A DNA stretch of 64,000 bases from Phaeosaccion multiseriatum. Lineage: Eukaryota > Ochrophyta, other classes. The stretch is from positions 744,001-808,000 of the forward strand of contig OZ218957.1 in assembly GCA_965112735.1 (NCBI GenBank), in the 5' to 3' direction. Positions 38,444 through 50,659 of the stretch are shown one piece after another. The translations under genes and the position numbers were made by a program. The notes below the pieces were generated by a model. That model was not told where the DNA came from. It saw nothing but the letters and a program-made list of their open reading frames with translations, and searched no databases. Within the stretch, counting starts at the first letter, position 1; each line of letters starts with the position of its first letter.

Positions 38444-39936
38444 CTCACATGGGCAGGCATATGGGCAGGAAATGAGAGGCATATGGACATGAAGCAGGCC
38501 CTTCTACAGTGAGATCACCCCCCTCGCGCTGGAGACCACTCCGGACAACACGGAGGGGAGGTGGCACCATGGTGCACATGGGCAGGCATATGGGCAGGGA
38601 GGGAGGACGAGAGAATTAGGAGGGAGGGAGAGAGATAGAGATGTATACACACAAACTGCTGTATCACCAACCACAGCAGCAGCGGCGGAGGGGACTATTT
38701 ATATATATATATATATGAGCAGAGAGGCGCAGTAGTCAATCTAGAACAACGCAGGCAGGCAATGTGGCAATCAGTCCGTCTTCCTCCTTGTTACTGTAGC
38801 GCTGACTCTGAACTGAAATTAAAATGAACTTCCCGCCAAAATGACACGTCACTTCTGATTGATTTCGCTTTGTTCTCTCTCATCTGTTGTGACACGCGGT
38901 GCCCCGTTAGTATCGCACAAAAGGGCTTTGATGAGTGACTGTTGCATTTCTCTTTCTCTCTCTCCCTCTCTCTCCCCCTTTCTCTCCCTCTCCCTCTCCC
39001 TCTCTCTCCCTTCCTCTCTCCCTCTCCCTCCCTCTCTCTCTCTCTCTCCCTCTCTCTATCCTCTCTCTCCCCCTCTCTCTCTCCCTCTCCCTCTCCCTCT
39101 CTCTCTCCCCCCCTTTCTCTCTCTCTCCCCCGCTCTCTACCCTCTCCTCTTGGCCCTCCTCTTGGCCCTCCTCTTCGCTAGAATGTGCACCGCCCCCCAT
39201 GCTTGTCTGTCGCTTCATCGCCTCACCCCCATGCTTGGCATGCTTGTCTGTCGCTTCATATCCTCACCCCCATGCTTGGCATGCTTGTCTGTCGCTTCAT
39301 CGCCTCACCCCCATGCTTGGCATGCTTGTCTGTCGCTTCATATCCTCACCCCCATGCTTGGCATGCTTGTCTGTCGCTTCATCGCCTCACCCCCATGCTT
39401 GGCATGCTTGTCTGTCGCTTCATCGCCTCACCCCCATGCTTGTCTGTCGCTTCATATCCTCACCCCCATGCTTGGCATGCTTGTCTGTCGCTTCATCGCC
39501 TCACCCCCATGCTTGGCATGCTTGTCTGTCGCTTCATCGCCTCACCCCCATGCTTGTCTGTCGCTTCATATCCTCACCCCCATGCTTGGCATGCTTGTCT
39601 GTCGCTTCATCGCCTCAGCTCAGGTCAGTTCCGTCAGTTGCGCCAGTCACGTCAGCCGTCAAGCGCTGCCCTACCCTCCTGTCCTCGTGCCCTCCTGTGT
39701 TCTCTCGGATTGTTTGATTTTTATATTTTTATTTTATTTTTAATTAATAAATTTAATTAAGTCCTGTAGTACAGAAGTATTATTTAAAGGGAGAGAGAAA
39801 AAATCAGCTGGAAAAATATGGTACTATGAAGCACTATAATTGTAGCTTCACACGAGGTACATATGCTGTGGCTTAACCCGAGAGCAAGCAAGCCTGCTCC
39901 TGCTGGGGGCGCTTTGCCGTTACACAAACCAAAGCC

Positions 39937-39972
<36 letters not shown>

Positions 39973-40120
39973 TCAGAGCTCCTGACGTTTTGAGTGAGAA
40001 GTACGTGCCCACCGGGGTTGGATCACAACTGGCACACCGACTTACAACACTCCTGCTCCTACCCTCCTCGTCCTACCCCTTCTCTCTGCCTCTATGCCAA
40101 CCAAACTGACATCCAAACTA
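38444..40120. other. Convergent 3' region between TCP11-family and KIF6 genes
   Basis: No gene is seen. Copies of the last TCP11 exon end (38498-38550), an inverted GTTGGTGATACA word at 38653-38668, a TA run at 38700-38716, a C/T-rich tract at 38945-39145, a minisatellite (next entry), then AT-rich sequence at 39710-39860 that probably holds 3' ends of transcripts. A GA run occupies 39938-39970. Confidence 0.65.
39190..39616. repeat. Minisatellite, 41-bp unit with a 31-32-bp short form
   Basis: The unit reads from TGTCTGTCGCTTCATCGCCT through CACCCCCATGCTTGGCATGC. About eleven copies occur, with two alternating middle variants (CATCGCCTC and CATATCCTC). Some copies lack the last ten bases (TGGCATGCT). 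The order suggests higher-order duplication of two- and three-unit blocks. Confidence 0.93.
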
Positions 40121-43100
40121 CTACTGGCCCTGCCCCCCTCCTCGCCTCCTCTGTAGCTCAGTCTTGGCTCTGTAGAAGGCCGCAATATCATCATCTGCCT
40201 CCCTGTTGCCCGTCAGCGACGGCAGCTTCTCCCCTCCCGCCTCCCCCCTTCCCTGTTGCTGTATCACCAACTGCTGCTGCCGCTGCGTCGCCATGCTGCC
40301 CCCCTCCGCGGCAGGGGCGAGTGTCTGTATTGCCTGGGCCTGGGCCTGCCCCCCCCCGTTCGGAAACGCCTCCCCTTCGACCACCCGACTCCCCGGGGGG
40401 GTGCCCCAGGCGGACTTGCGCTGGACTTGAGCTTGAGCCCCCCCCTGGGACTGCTGCCCCCCTCGGGACTCCTGCTGCTGCTGCTGCTGCTGCTGGATCA
40501 CCAACTGCTGGTCTTCGTACCACTTGCTAAAGTCCTTCTCCACCCTTCCAATGCCCTTTTCGAGGAGGCGCTGAATGTGCTCAATCTCCGCCTTGAGGCC
40601 CCTCAGACTCGCAAAACTCGCCTTGTACACGGTCTTCTCCTTCTCAATCGCCGCCAAATGGTCCCGCTCCTCTTGCTCCTCTGCCGTCTCCTCCCTCCCC
40701 CTCCCCTCCCCCTCCCCCTCCCCCTCCCCCTCGCCCCCTTCCTCATCCCTGAGCCCGTCCATGGCTCTCTCTCTCCTGATCATCTCTATGGTCTTCTTAC
40801 GGAAGTTGATGCTGCTCCTCGCCTTCTCCACGCTCTCTGCCGCTTGCTTGGCCTCTGCATACTTGGCTTTTAGAAGCGCTTTGTTGTCTTCCAAAGCCTT
40901 GTGGCTGGAATGTTGCTGGCGGTAGTATGCGAAGCAGCGCTGACGGTCCATCAGCAGGGCCGGGTCCGAGGGGGGGGCGATGCCAGGGTTGGCGACGGCG
41001 TTGGCGGCGTTCGAAGACAGTCTCTTCCGTTGCGCTGCTCCTGCTGCTGTATCACCAACTGCTGCTGCTGCTGCTGCTGCTGCTCCTACCTCCCTCGACC
41101 CTAACCCACTCCCACTATTACCATTGCTATTGCTACCACTACTACTATTGCTGCTACTACTACTACTACTACTACTACCATTACTGTTGCTGTTGCTGTT
41201 GCTGTTGCTAGTGCTACCATGCCCACTCCCCCTCACCATGTCGACCCCCTTTCCCTGCTTAACCATATTGACCAGAATGGCGATTTCATCATCTCTCTGT
41301 CTGAGTGCACTCCTCAGTGCGGCCACCTGCTGCCCCTCTCCTCCTCCTCCTCCTCCTCCTTCTCCTCCTCCTCCTCCTCCAGTACCACTGGCAGTAGCGC
41401 CTCCCCCTCCCTCCCCATCCACTGCCTTCCCTCCTCCTCCCCATCCTCTTCTTGCCTCCAATACAAGCCTTTTAAACACAGAGAAGCACTCCTTCAGCCG
41501 ACTCAAGGTAATCTCTCCTACTCCCATCCGTGCCTCCGGGTCCGTGCTATCTACATACAGCCGACATGCCTCCTCCAAATGGCGACGCTCCTCTTCGGAC
41601 AACTCCCCCTCCCCACCCCCTCCTCCCTCCCCCTCCCCCTTGAGGCCCTCCTTGAGAAAGGCCACCTCCGCCCTTAACGTCGCACAGTCTGCCTTAAGGC
41701 GACGAATGACCATTAACGGATCGAGGTCTTCGTTAACGCGTGCATCGTTCTTGATGAGGGACACGCGTTGGGCAAATTTGGAGGTGGAGATGGACTCCTC
41801 GGTGTGATTCTGTTGTTGTTGAGGTGTCGGCGTGTGTGTATGTATGTGTGTATGGCGGAGGGGGGGGACAGCAGATATCAAGAGCAGGGAGGGAGGGAGG
41901 GAGGGAGGGAGGGAGGGAGGGAGGGGGGGGCAGGAACGAAGTTCAGTGCATAAGTGCCGTAAGCACATGTAAGAGTACTTATCTCTCGTTTTAAGTAAGG
42001 CGCTCCCGACGCAAATGGTTTGGTGAGATTCGCAATGCTCCCCCTCCTTTCTCCTCTCCCCTCCCCTTTCCTCTCCTCCCCTTCCCCTCTCCACCCCTCC
42101 CCTCCCCTCTCCTCCCATCCCCTCCCCTCCCCTTCCCCTCTCCTCCCCTCCCCTCCCCTCCCCTCCCCTTTCCTCTCCTCCCCTTCCCCTCTCCTCCCCT
42201 CTCCTCCCCTCCCCTTCCCCTCTCCTCCCCTTCCCTCCCCTCCCCTCCCCTCCCCTCCCCTCCCCTCCCCTCCCCCTCCCCTCCCCTCCCCTCCCCTCCC
42301 CTCCCCTCCCCTCCCCTCCCCTTTCCTCTCCTCCCCTTCCCCTCTCCTCCCCTCCCCTCCCCTCCCCTCCCCTCCCCTCCCCTCCCCTCCCCTCCCCTCC
42401 CCTCCCCTCCCCTCCCCTCCCCTCCCCTTCCCCTCTCCTCCCCTCCCCTCCCCTCTCCTCCCCTCTCCTCCCCTCCCCTCCCCTCCCCTCCCCTCCCCTC
42501 CCCTCCCCTCTCCTCCCCTCCCCTCCCCTTCCCCTCTCCTCCCCTTCCCTCCCCTCCCCTCCCCTCCCCTCCCCTCCCCTCCCCTCCCCTCCCCCTCCCC
42601 TCCCCTCCCCCTCCCCTCCCCCTCCCGTACCCACCTCCTCGGGGTTAATGGTCGCCACCATAACCGTCTTACAATTGCCCCCCAAACTGTCCCTCAGCAC
42701 GGAAGTCATCATCGAGTTCCTGTACGGTACGTGAACTCGGCCTTTGACTGCCTTCTCGTGCAGGGCAACGATGACCATCTCCAGGTAGAAGAGGGACGTG
42801 TTGATGTACCTGTGGTCATACGGGGAGGGAGGGGAGGGAGGAGGGAGGGAGGGAGGGGAGGGAGGAGGGAGGGAGGGGAAGGAGGGAGGGAGGGAGGGAG
42901 GGAGGGAGGGGAGGGAGGAGGGAGGGAGGGAGGGAGGGGAAGGAGGGGAGGGAGGGGAGGAAGGGAGGGAGGGATGGAGGGAGGGAGGGAGGGGTGGAGG
43001 GAGGGAGGGAGGGGAGGAAGGGAGGGAGGGTGGGAGGGGTAGAGGGAGGGAGGGAGGGGTAGAGAGAGGGAGGGAGGGAGGGAGGGAGGGAGGGAGGGAG

Positions 43101-43916
43101 GGAGGGAGGGAGGGAGGGAGGGAGGGAGGGAGGGAGGGAGGGAGGGAGGGAGGGAGGGAGGGAGGGAGGGAGGGAGGGAGGGAGGGAGGGAGGGAGGGAG
43201 GAAGGAAGGGAGGGAGGGAGGAAGGGAGGGAGAGAGGAAGGGAGGGAGGAAGGGAGGGAGGGAGGGAGGGAGGGAGGGAGGGAGGGAGGGAGAGTGGGAG
43301 GGAGGAGGGAGGGAGGCAGAGGGGGAGGGAGGAAGGGAGGGAGGGAGGAAGGGAGGGAGAGTGGGAGGGAGGAGGGAGGGAGGGAGGGAGGGAGGGAGGG
43401 AGGGAGGGAGGGAGGGAGGGAGGGAGGGAGGGAGGGAGGGAGGGAGGGAGGGAGGGAGGGAGGGAGGGAGGGAGGGAGGGAGGGAGGGGGAGGGCCAGGT
43501 GCAGTGCGACTTTCGTGTTAATCTCGACTCAAGCAGCCAGCTTCGCTAAGCTTACTCTCCACAACCTCCCTGCCATCCACTGCCATCGATCCACCCATCC
43601 ACTGCCATCCACTGCCATCGATCCACCCATCCACTGCCATCGATCCACCCATCCACAGCCATCCACTGCCATCCACTACCATCGATCCACTGCCATCCAC
43701 TGCCATTCACTGCCATCCACTGCCATCCACTGCCTCACCTGGCCTCGTTGAGAGTCTGCCCCTCTGCCATGGTCTTGTGCACTCTCTCTGATCCCGCGAG
43801 GTCGACAAGATGAAGCTTGGAGCGAGTCACCACCTCGGACCCGGCTTGCCGCCCCTCGATGGAGATCTAAAGGGGGAGGGGCAGTTACAGAACAGGCAGC
43901 AGCAGCAGCAGTAGTT

Positions 43917-43962
<46 letters not shown>

Positions 43963-46407
43963 GAGGAGGAGGAGGAGTAGTAGTAGTAGCAGCAACAGCA
44001 GCAGTAGGAGCAGACTTCAGTCTCCTGTTGGTGTATCACTTGAAGGACCAACTGCTATACCCCCCTCTTTGGCCTGGCCTCCCTTCAACGTACCGTAAAG
44101 AGGCAGTGAGAGCGACTGGAGGCCTTGTTCATGGCGGTTTCCGAAATGGCTCGGTTGGTATCTCCGAGGAACAGGCAGTTGAGGGCCTCCTCTTCAGAGG
44201 GCACTACGCACATTGACAAGTTCTTGAGGTGAATGTTGCCGCCCTCATCCTCCATCAGGGACACCTGTTGGTGATACGGTAGTTGGTGGCACGGCAGTTT
44301 GTGATATACGTGGTGTATGTGCGCGCGTGCGTGCCTGCGTGCGTGCGTGAGTGAACGCATGCATGTCACATACAAACCTTGGGCAAGTCCTCCAACTTAG
44401 CAGTCTCCTGTGAAGGGTCGAGCAGATCATAGCCCTTCTCTTGATAGATCTCCAGGTAGGACACGTGAGTGGTCCACTGCACAGAGGACCGACGCTTGAA
44501 CTCCTCGAACAGCATGCTCAGGGCTCGAGGGATGATGCCTCTGTGGAGGGTGGTGGTGATGGTGGTGGGGGGGGGGGGGGGTTCAGAGGGAGGGAGGGAG
44601 GGAGGTAGGGAGGAGGGAAGGAGGGAGGAGGGAGGGGTTCTGATGTGCTGATAAGAGGGAAGGAGGGGAGGAAGGAGGGGATGGCAGTGGATACATGTGG
44701 ATACATTGACTAAGAGTAATCAACTAAGGAAGGGTGTGTGGAGGGAGGGAGGGAGGGGGTGTGCTGAGCGGATAATAGTACGTCAGATTACGTAAGGTTG
44801 CGTACCTGTCGACGTAACGCTCGGCCCCTCCCGTGATGGTAAACGTCTTTCCGCTCCCCGTCTGTCCATAGGCGAAGATAGTGCTGTTGTAGCCTTTGGG
44901 GGGGGGGGGGGTGGATGGAGGAGGAGGAGGAGGAGGAGGAGGAGGAGGAGGAGGAGGAGGAGGAGGAGGAGGAGGAGGAGGAGGAGGAGGAGGAGGAGGA
45001 GGAGGAGGAGGAGGAGGAGGAGGAGGAGGAGGAGGAGGAGGAGGAGGAGGAGGAGGAGGAGGAAGAAAGGAGTCTCATAAGAAGCGTTGGATACGAATCT
45101 CTTAATGGTGAGCGTTGAATGATTGGAGTGTATAACGAAACTGACACTCTTTTTTACTCTCTCTCTCACCATCGAGCACGTTTAGGACGGCCTCCTTGCC
45201 GATCTTTTCAAACACGTCCTCCTGTGACCAGAGCAGAGCAATTGGTGATCCAGGGAGAGGAGGGGAGAGGAGAAGGGAGAAGAGGGGAGGACAGGAGAGG
45301 AGAGGAAAGGAGAGGAGAGGAGAGGAGACAAGAAGGGAGGAGAAGGGAGGAGAAAAGAGGAGATGAAAGGAGAGCAGGGCAGAGAGTTGGTGATACAGGG
45401 AGAGGAGAGGAGAGGAAAGGAGACGGGGAAGCCGCGTGTCAAGGCGTGGAGTATCATAGGGGAGGGTAAGCTGTTTGTGTAGGCTTACGTAGGCTTACGT
45501 AAACTTCACATGTGCATGCACAGTGCGACGGCAAGACTCGCAGTCTTCAGCCGCTAGAAGGAGCGCCTCGGACGTGACTTACTGATTTGCTCACTGACTT
45601 ACTGATTTGCTCACTGACTACAGGCCCAGAGAGTCTGTTTTTTCACTCACTCACTCACTCACTCACTCACTCACTCACTCACTCACTCACTCACTTACTC
45701 ACTCACTCACTCACTTAGTCACTCACTCACTCACTCACTCACTCACTCACTCACTCACTCACTCACTCACTCACTTAGTCACTCACTCACTCACTCACTC
45801 ACTCTCTTGCTCACTCACTCACTCACTCACTCACTCACCTGCGTGGCCTTGTCATCCAAAATGCCGTCAAACTTGAAGGCGTGCCTTTGCTTGGAATTAT
45901 TGACAAACTTTGCATACGAGCAGAGCAGAGAGGAAGCAGGCAGTGAGTTGTAGAGCGACGAGACGGCAGCCGGTGCATTCCCTCGTCGACCGTCGCTTTT
46001 CGCCTCCTTCTCTTCTCTGCCACCCTCCCTCCGATCGTACTTCCGGAAGGTGTCGCTTCCAGCCAGCGTTCAAAGACACGCAACCTTCGGCAGCTCAAGA
46101 TAGAAGGTCTAGACTACTAGCTGGTTAGCTCTCCCCCCCAAGTTAGGAGCTGATGTGGGCATAGGTCCCTGTGCGCGGCCGCCGCCACCCCCATCCTTTC
46201 CGCTTTGCCCCTCTTGCCCCTGCATCCTGGCTCAGCACTCACCTCGCCGTCCTTCTTCTCCACAGGGATATTAAAGAAGAGCTTCTGCCGATCGACCTCG
46301 TCCTGCTCGAAGCGGCCACTGGCGCGCTTGGACGGGCGGATGCGAAGATAGGTGCGAATGTGTCCACCACCGCCCCCCTCCCCATCCTCCTTCTCCTGCT
46401 TGCCCAT
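40121..46407 (-). CDS. KIF6: Kinesin-9 family motor, KIF6-like
   Basis: Nine exons (minus): 46407-46243, 45907-45839, 45221-45170, 44893-44806, 44540-44378, 44264-44094, 43866-43739, 42809-42635, 41809-40121. All phases agree; about 900 residues. The motor domain is N-terminal: [11 protein letters not shown], then P-loop [17 protein letters not shown], switch [12 protein letters not shown], switch [15 protein letters not shown], and the strongly KIF6-like [20 protein letters not shown] followed by [20 protein letters not shown]. The C-terminal half keeps KIF6 blocks: coiled coil [34 protein letters not shown], and the very end [19 protein letters not shown]6 moves along microtubules in motile cilia. 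The last exon contains three copies of the GTTGGTGATACAG word within CAG-rich linkers. Confidence 0.93.
42025..42630. repeat. (CCCCT)n array in a KIF6 intron
   Basis: About 600 bp of CCCCT/CCCTT/CTCCT variants with larger repeating blocks, filling the intron between the last two exons (41810-42634). Confidence 0.93.
42817..43490. repeat. (GGGA)n array in a KIF6 intron
   Basis: Nearly 700 bp of GGGA with few interruptions, in the intron 42810-43738, followed by seven or more CCATCCACTGCCATC words at 43572-43735. Confidence 0.93.
44912..45062. repeat. (GGA)n array in a KIF6 intron
   Basis: 150 bp of uninterrupted GGA just inside the 3' end (gene sense) of the intron 44894-45169. Confidence 0.95.
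45640..45838. repeat. (CTCA)n array, donor-seeded on the minus strand
   Basis: On the gene strand the intron after exon 45907-45839 starts GTGAGTGAGTGAGTGAG and continues for about 200 bp. Confidence 0.93.
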
Positions 46408-46826
46408 GAGCTCACTCTCGTGCTATGAATCTACCGCGCCCTATCTTTGGCCCTCCCTACGTTCGGGACCCCCTTCCCCTCATTAGCATAGCCCGGTGCG
46501 ACCTGTTGCTTCAGAAGGAGAAGGAGCTCTTGTGGTATGGCTCAATCTCCCGTCTCATATCCAACCGCTTCCCTCTCTTCTCCCCCTTGTATCCAGTATA
46601 TATATATATATATCTTGCCACAGACCTCTTCCACACGTTAAACTGTTGCTACTGCCTCTTGGTGCCGAACGTATACAAGAAGAAGGGAAGGGAAGAGAGA
46701 ATTAACGGAAAGGCGCCCTCTGTGATTCCCCCGTTGGAGTACCAACTGGTGTGATCCGAAATCCAAATGCCAAAGCCGAGGGTTCGGGTTTTGGCCCATC
46801 TCAGCCACGGAGTATAAGGCCTACGC
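46408..46826. promoter_or_regulatory. Divergent upstream region, KIF6 and APC2
   Basis: About 420 bp. A TA run at 46598-46612 could serve as a TATA-like or nucleosome-free element. A short plus-strand frame from 46425 has no recognisable content. Confidence 0.4.
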
Positions 46827-48222
46827 ATGGCAATTGACATGCAAAAATGGGCGTGCATAGTCGGCATCATGGATGCCCAATGCCGAAGGGCTCAGCTTCT
46901 GGAGGAGCGGCCATTAGCATGGTCAGCGATGGTAGAGACGACCAAATCAGCAGCAGAGCGGGAGCGGCTTCAGGGGGAAATGAAGGAGTTACGTGCGGGG
47001 ATGGAGCGAGAAGCCTCGAGCCTCGCCTCCCTCGTGGCCGCTCTGGCCTCCTCCCAAGCGGATGTTGGCGAGCTTGCTCTTCAGTACGTGATGGGCCGTC
47101 TGGAGGAGGGCCTGCGCGTGTTCTCCCGCCAGCTCTGGAGGCGCGTGCTGTTGGACATCCACCGTGCGAGGAGGTATGTGTGTGTATGGTTTGTGTACAT
47201 GAGTCCTTTGGCAGACGCTGCGTAGAGCTGAGTCTTTCCCTCCTTATTCTGTTCACTACTTGTGTGGGCCTTCTCTGCGACAACCTCCACCCGTCCTGTG
47301 CTCTCTCTCCCTCCGTGTGGCAATCTCCTTGTGAAGTTATCGCCGCTGTGAAAGGTTGGTATGTCTATGTCAGTTTCTCACTCCAACACACATATATTTC
47401 ACCCCAATCATTCCTCCCCTCCCCCCCCACCCCTTGTCCCGGCACCACCTGCTCCATATCAACCAGCCCAGCCACAAGCGAAGGAGCCGGTGGCAAAGCT
47501 GACAACAACGACAAGGCCGCTGCGGTGGGACGATCCGAACACGATGGTGCGGAGTACCCAGAGGAGAGCTTCCGCCACAGCATGGAAGAGTGTCCAGAGA
47601 AGACCGCGCTACTGGTTGTGAGGAGTTGCCTGCTGCTGGTGGACGAGCAATACGACTCAGCACTGCTGCTGGCGAAAGCGGTGGTGGTGGGTGTGGAGAG
47701 AGGGGCAAGAGCAAGAGGAACCGGGAACTACCGCAGCGCAGCAGTTGGTGATACAGCAGCAGCAGGAGGAGGAGGGGGAGGAGGAGGAGGAGGAGGAGAT
47801 GGGATGGCAGTGGATGGAGAGGAAGCGCGAGATTGGTGGCCCGGCGCCGATGGCGGAAGGGGCCGGGTAAGCAGCGCCGTTGAGGAGCGTTTCCGCCTCG
47901 CGACGATCGCGCAGGTGACAGCGCACTTACCGAAGGAGTTTTGGGGAAAGGTATGCCCCCTCTTCTTCAAGCGGAACTTAAGGTATTGGCACAAGTGTTG
48001 GGAAGCAGACGAAGACCGAGCCAAGCAGCAGCAGCAGGAGGAGGAGGAGGAGGAGGGGGGTGGTGGTGGTGGTGATGGTGGTGGTGAAGGGGGGGTGGAG
48101 GAGAGGAAGGAGGAAAAGGGAAGCGGGGGGGTGGCGGAGATGGAGGACGATGACCATCAGGAGGGGGGGAGGGGGGGGGAGAAAGACCAAGAACAAGAAC
48201 GAAAACAAGATGAAGAGCAACG

Positions 48223-48270
<48 letters not shown>

Positions 48271-50166
48271 GAAGCAGCAGCAGCAGAAAGAGCAAGGGCA
48301 AGGGCGAGGGGACGAGGTTGAAGAAGATGACGAGCAGGAGGAGGAGGAGGACGAGGAGGAGGAGGAGGAGGAGGAAGGGATAGAGGGGATGTTCGATGGC
48401 GACGATGATAAACCCGATGGGGATCTCTCTGATGTTGCGGAGGACCAACTCGCCTCCCTGTGGGCAGTGCTGCGCAAGGTGGGGTGGGTTGGGTTGTTGC
48501 AAGACACCTTCAGCCACAGCTTGCAAGACCACATGAGCAGGTGGGTGTGGGTACTGTATTCAGTCTATCACTCGCTCACTCACTCACTCACTCACACACT
48601 CACTCACACACGCACTCACTCTCTCTGTCACTCACTCACTCACACACTTGCTCACTCACTCGTTAACGCAATAACTCGCTCACGCATCCACTCTCTCACT
48701 GACTCAGTCACTGACTCACTCACTCACCCACTCACTCACTCACTCACTCACTCACTCGCTCAGTCACTCACTCACTCACTCACTCACTCACTCACCCACT
48801 CACTCACTCACTCACTCACTCAGTCACTGATTCACTCACTCACCCACCCGCTTACCCATTCATTCACTCACGCATCCACTCGCTCACTCACCCTCCACTC
48901 GCTCAGTCACTCATTCATTCACTCACTCACTCACTCACTCACTCACTCACTCACTCGCTCACTCACTCACTCACTCACTCACTCACTCACTCACTCGCTC
49001 ACTCACTCACTCACTCACTCACTCACTCAATCACTCACTCGCTCACTCACTCCACTCACTCCATCCCTCATTCATTCACTCACTCCACTCACTCACTCAT
49101 TGACTCACTCCACTCACTCCCTCACTCCCTCACTCCCTCACTCCCTCACTCCACTCCCTCCCTCACTCCCTCACTCCCTCCCTCCCTCACTCCCTCCCTC
49201 CCTCACTCCCTCACTCCCTCCCTCCCTCACTCCCTCACTCCACTCCCTCCCTCACTCCCTCACTCCCTCACTCCCTCCCTCCCTCACTCCCTCACTCCCT
49301 CCCTCCCTCCCTCCCTCCCTCCCTCCCTCACTCCCTCACTCCCTCACTCCCTCACTTCCTCACTCCCTCCCTCACTCCCTCACTCCCTCACTCCCTCCCT
49401 CCCTCACTCCCTCACTCCACTCCCTCCCTCACTCCCTCACTCCCTCCCTCCCTCCCTCACTCACTCCCTCACTCCCTCCCTCCCTCCCTCCCTCCCTCAC
49501 TCCCTCACTCCCTCACTCCCTCACTTCCTCACTTCCTCACTCCCTCACTCCCTCACTTCCTCACTCCACTCCCTCCCTCACTCCCTCCCTCCCTCACTCC
49601 CTCACTCCCTCCACTCCCTCCCTCACTCCCTCACTCCCTCCACTCCCTCCCTCACTCCCTCACTCCACTCCCTCCCTCACTCCCTCCCTCCCTCACTCCC
49701 TGCCTCCCTCCCTCCCTCCCTCCCTCACTCCCTCACTCCCTCCACTCCCTCCCTCACTCCCTCACTCCACTCCCTCCCTCACTCCCTCCCTCCCTCACTC
49801 CCTCCCTCCCTCCCTCCCTCCCTCACTCACTCACTCACTCCCTCACTCCCTCCACTCCCTCCCTCACTCCCTCACTCCACTCCCTCACTTCCTCACTCCC
49901 TCACTTCCTCACAACCCCACTCAGGTACATTACTCGGCGTTGCGGGGGGCGTTTCGAGGAGCGGTTTCTGGAGGAGATCGGGCGGTGGAAGGACAGAGCA
50001 CTTCTACGGTGGATACGGCCGCTCCTTGCCGGCGCCGAGGGGGAGGAGGAGGAGGAGGAGGGGGAGGAGGAGGAGGAGGAAGAGAAGGGGGGGGAGGGGG
50101 AGTGGCAGCAGCGGGGGGCGGGGGAGAGGGGCGGGGAGGAGCGCCTGGCAAGCGGCGGCGAGACGC

Positions 50167-50197
<31 letters not shown>

Positions 50198-50623
50198 GCA
50201 GCGGCAAAGGGGGGGGGAGGACTGGGCAAGAAGGCTTGACTTCGCAGTGCATGAAGTGCTCTGCAGGTGTGTGTTCCGTGGTTGTGTGGGTGGGGGTGCA
50301 TGTGTGGCCCTCTCCCTCCCTCCCACCCTTCCCCTTCCCCTTCCCCTTCCTCTTCCCCTTCCTACTCGCCCTCTCGCCCCCTTTCAATCTCGCATATTCC
50401 TCCTCCTCCTCCTCTTCTTTCTCCTCATCCCCCCTCCTCCTCCCCCCCCCCTCCCCTTAGCCTGCGCATCAAGGAGATGTTCAGCATCATCGCAGAGTAC
50501 CCGGACAGCAAGGTGGCCGTGCTCGAGCTCAAGCAAGTGCTGCAGGTACATAAGTCAGTGGGTGGGGAGGGGGGATGGCAGTGGATGGGAGCACAGTGCA
50601 GCAAATGCTGCTGGTACACAGGT

Positions 50624-50659
<36 letters not shown>

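Noticed and set aside
39190-39616. CRISPR-like array
   Set aside because: The units are directly tandem with no unique spacers and the genome is eukaryotic.
38940-39760. Long plus-strand frames reading CRFIASPPCLACLSVAS repeats
   Set aside because: They are translations of a C/T tract and a 41-bp minisatellite with no start context, splice structure or domain. Three frames are open at once, as expected of such a repeat.
42020-43751. Long plus-strand frames of Pro/Ser and Gly/Arg/Glu repeats
   Set aside because: They are shadows of CCCCT and GGGA arrays in KIF6 introns; the KIF6 splice sites on the other strand fit exactly.
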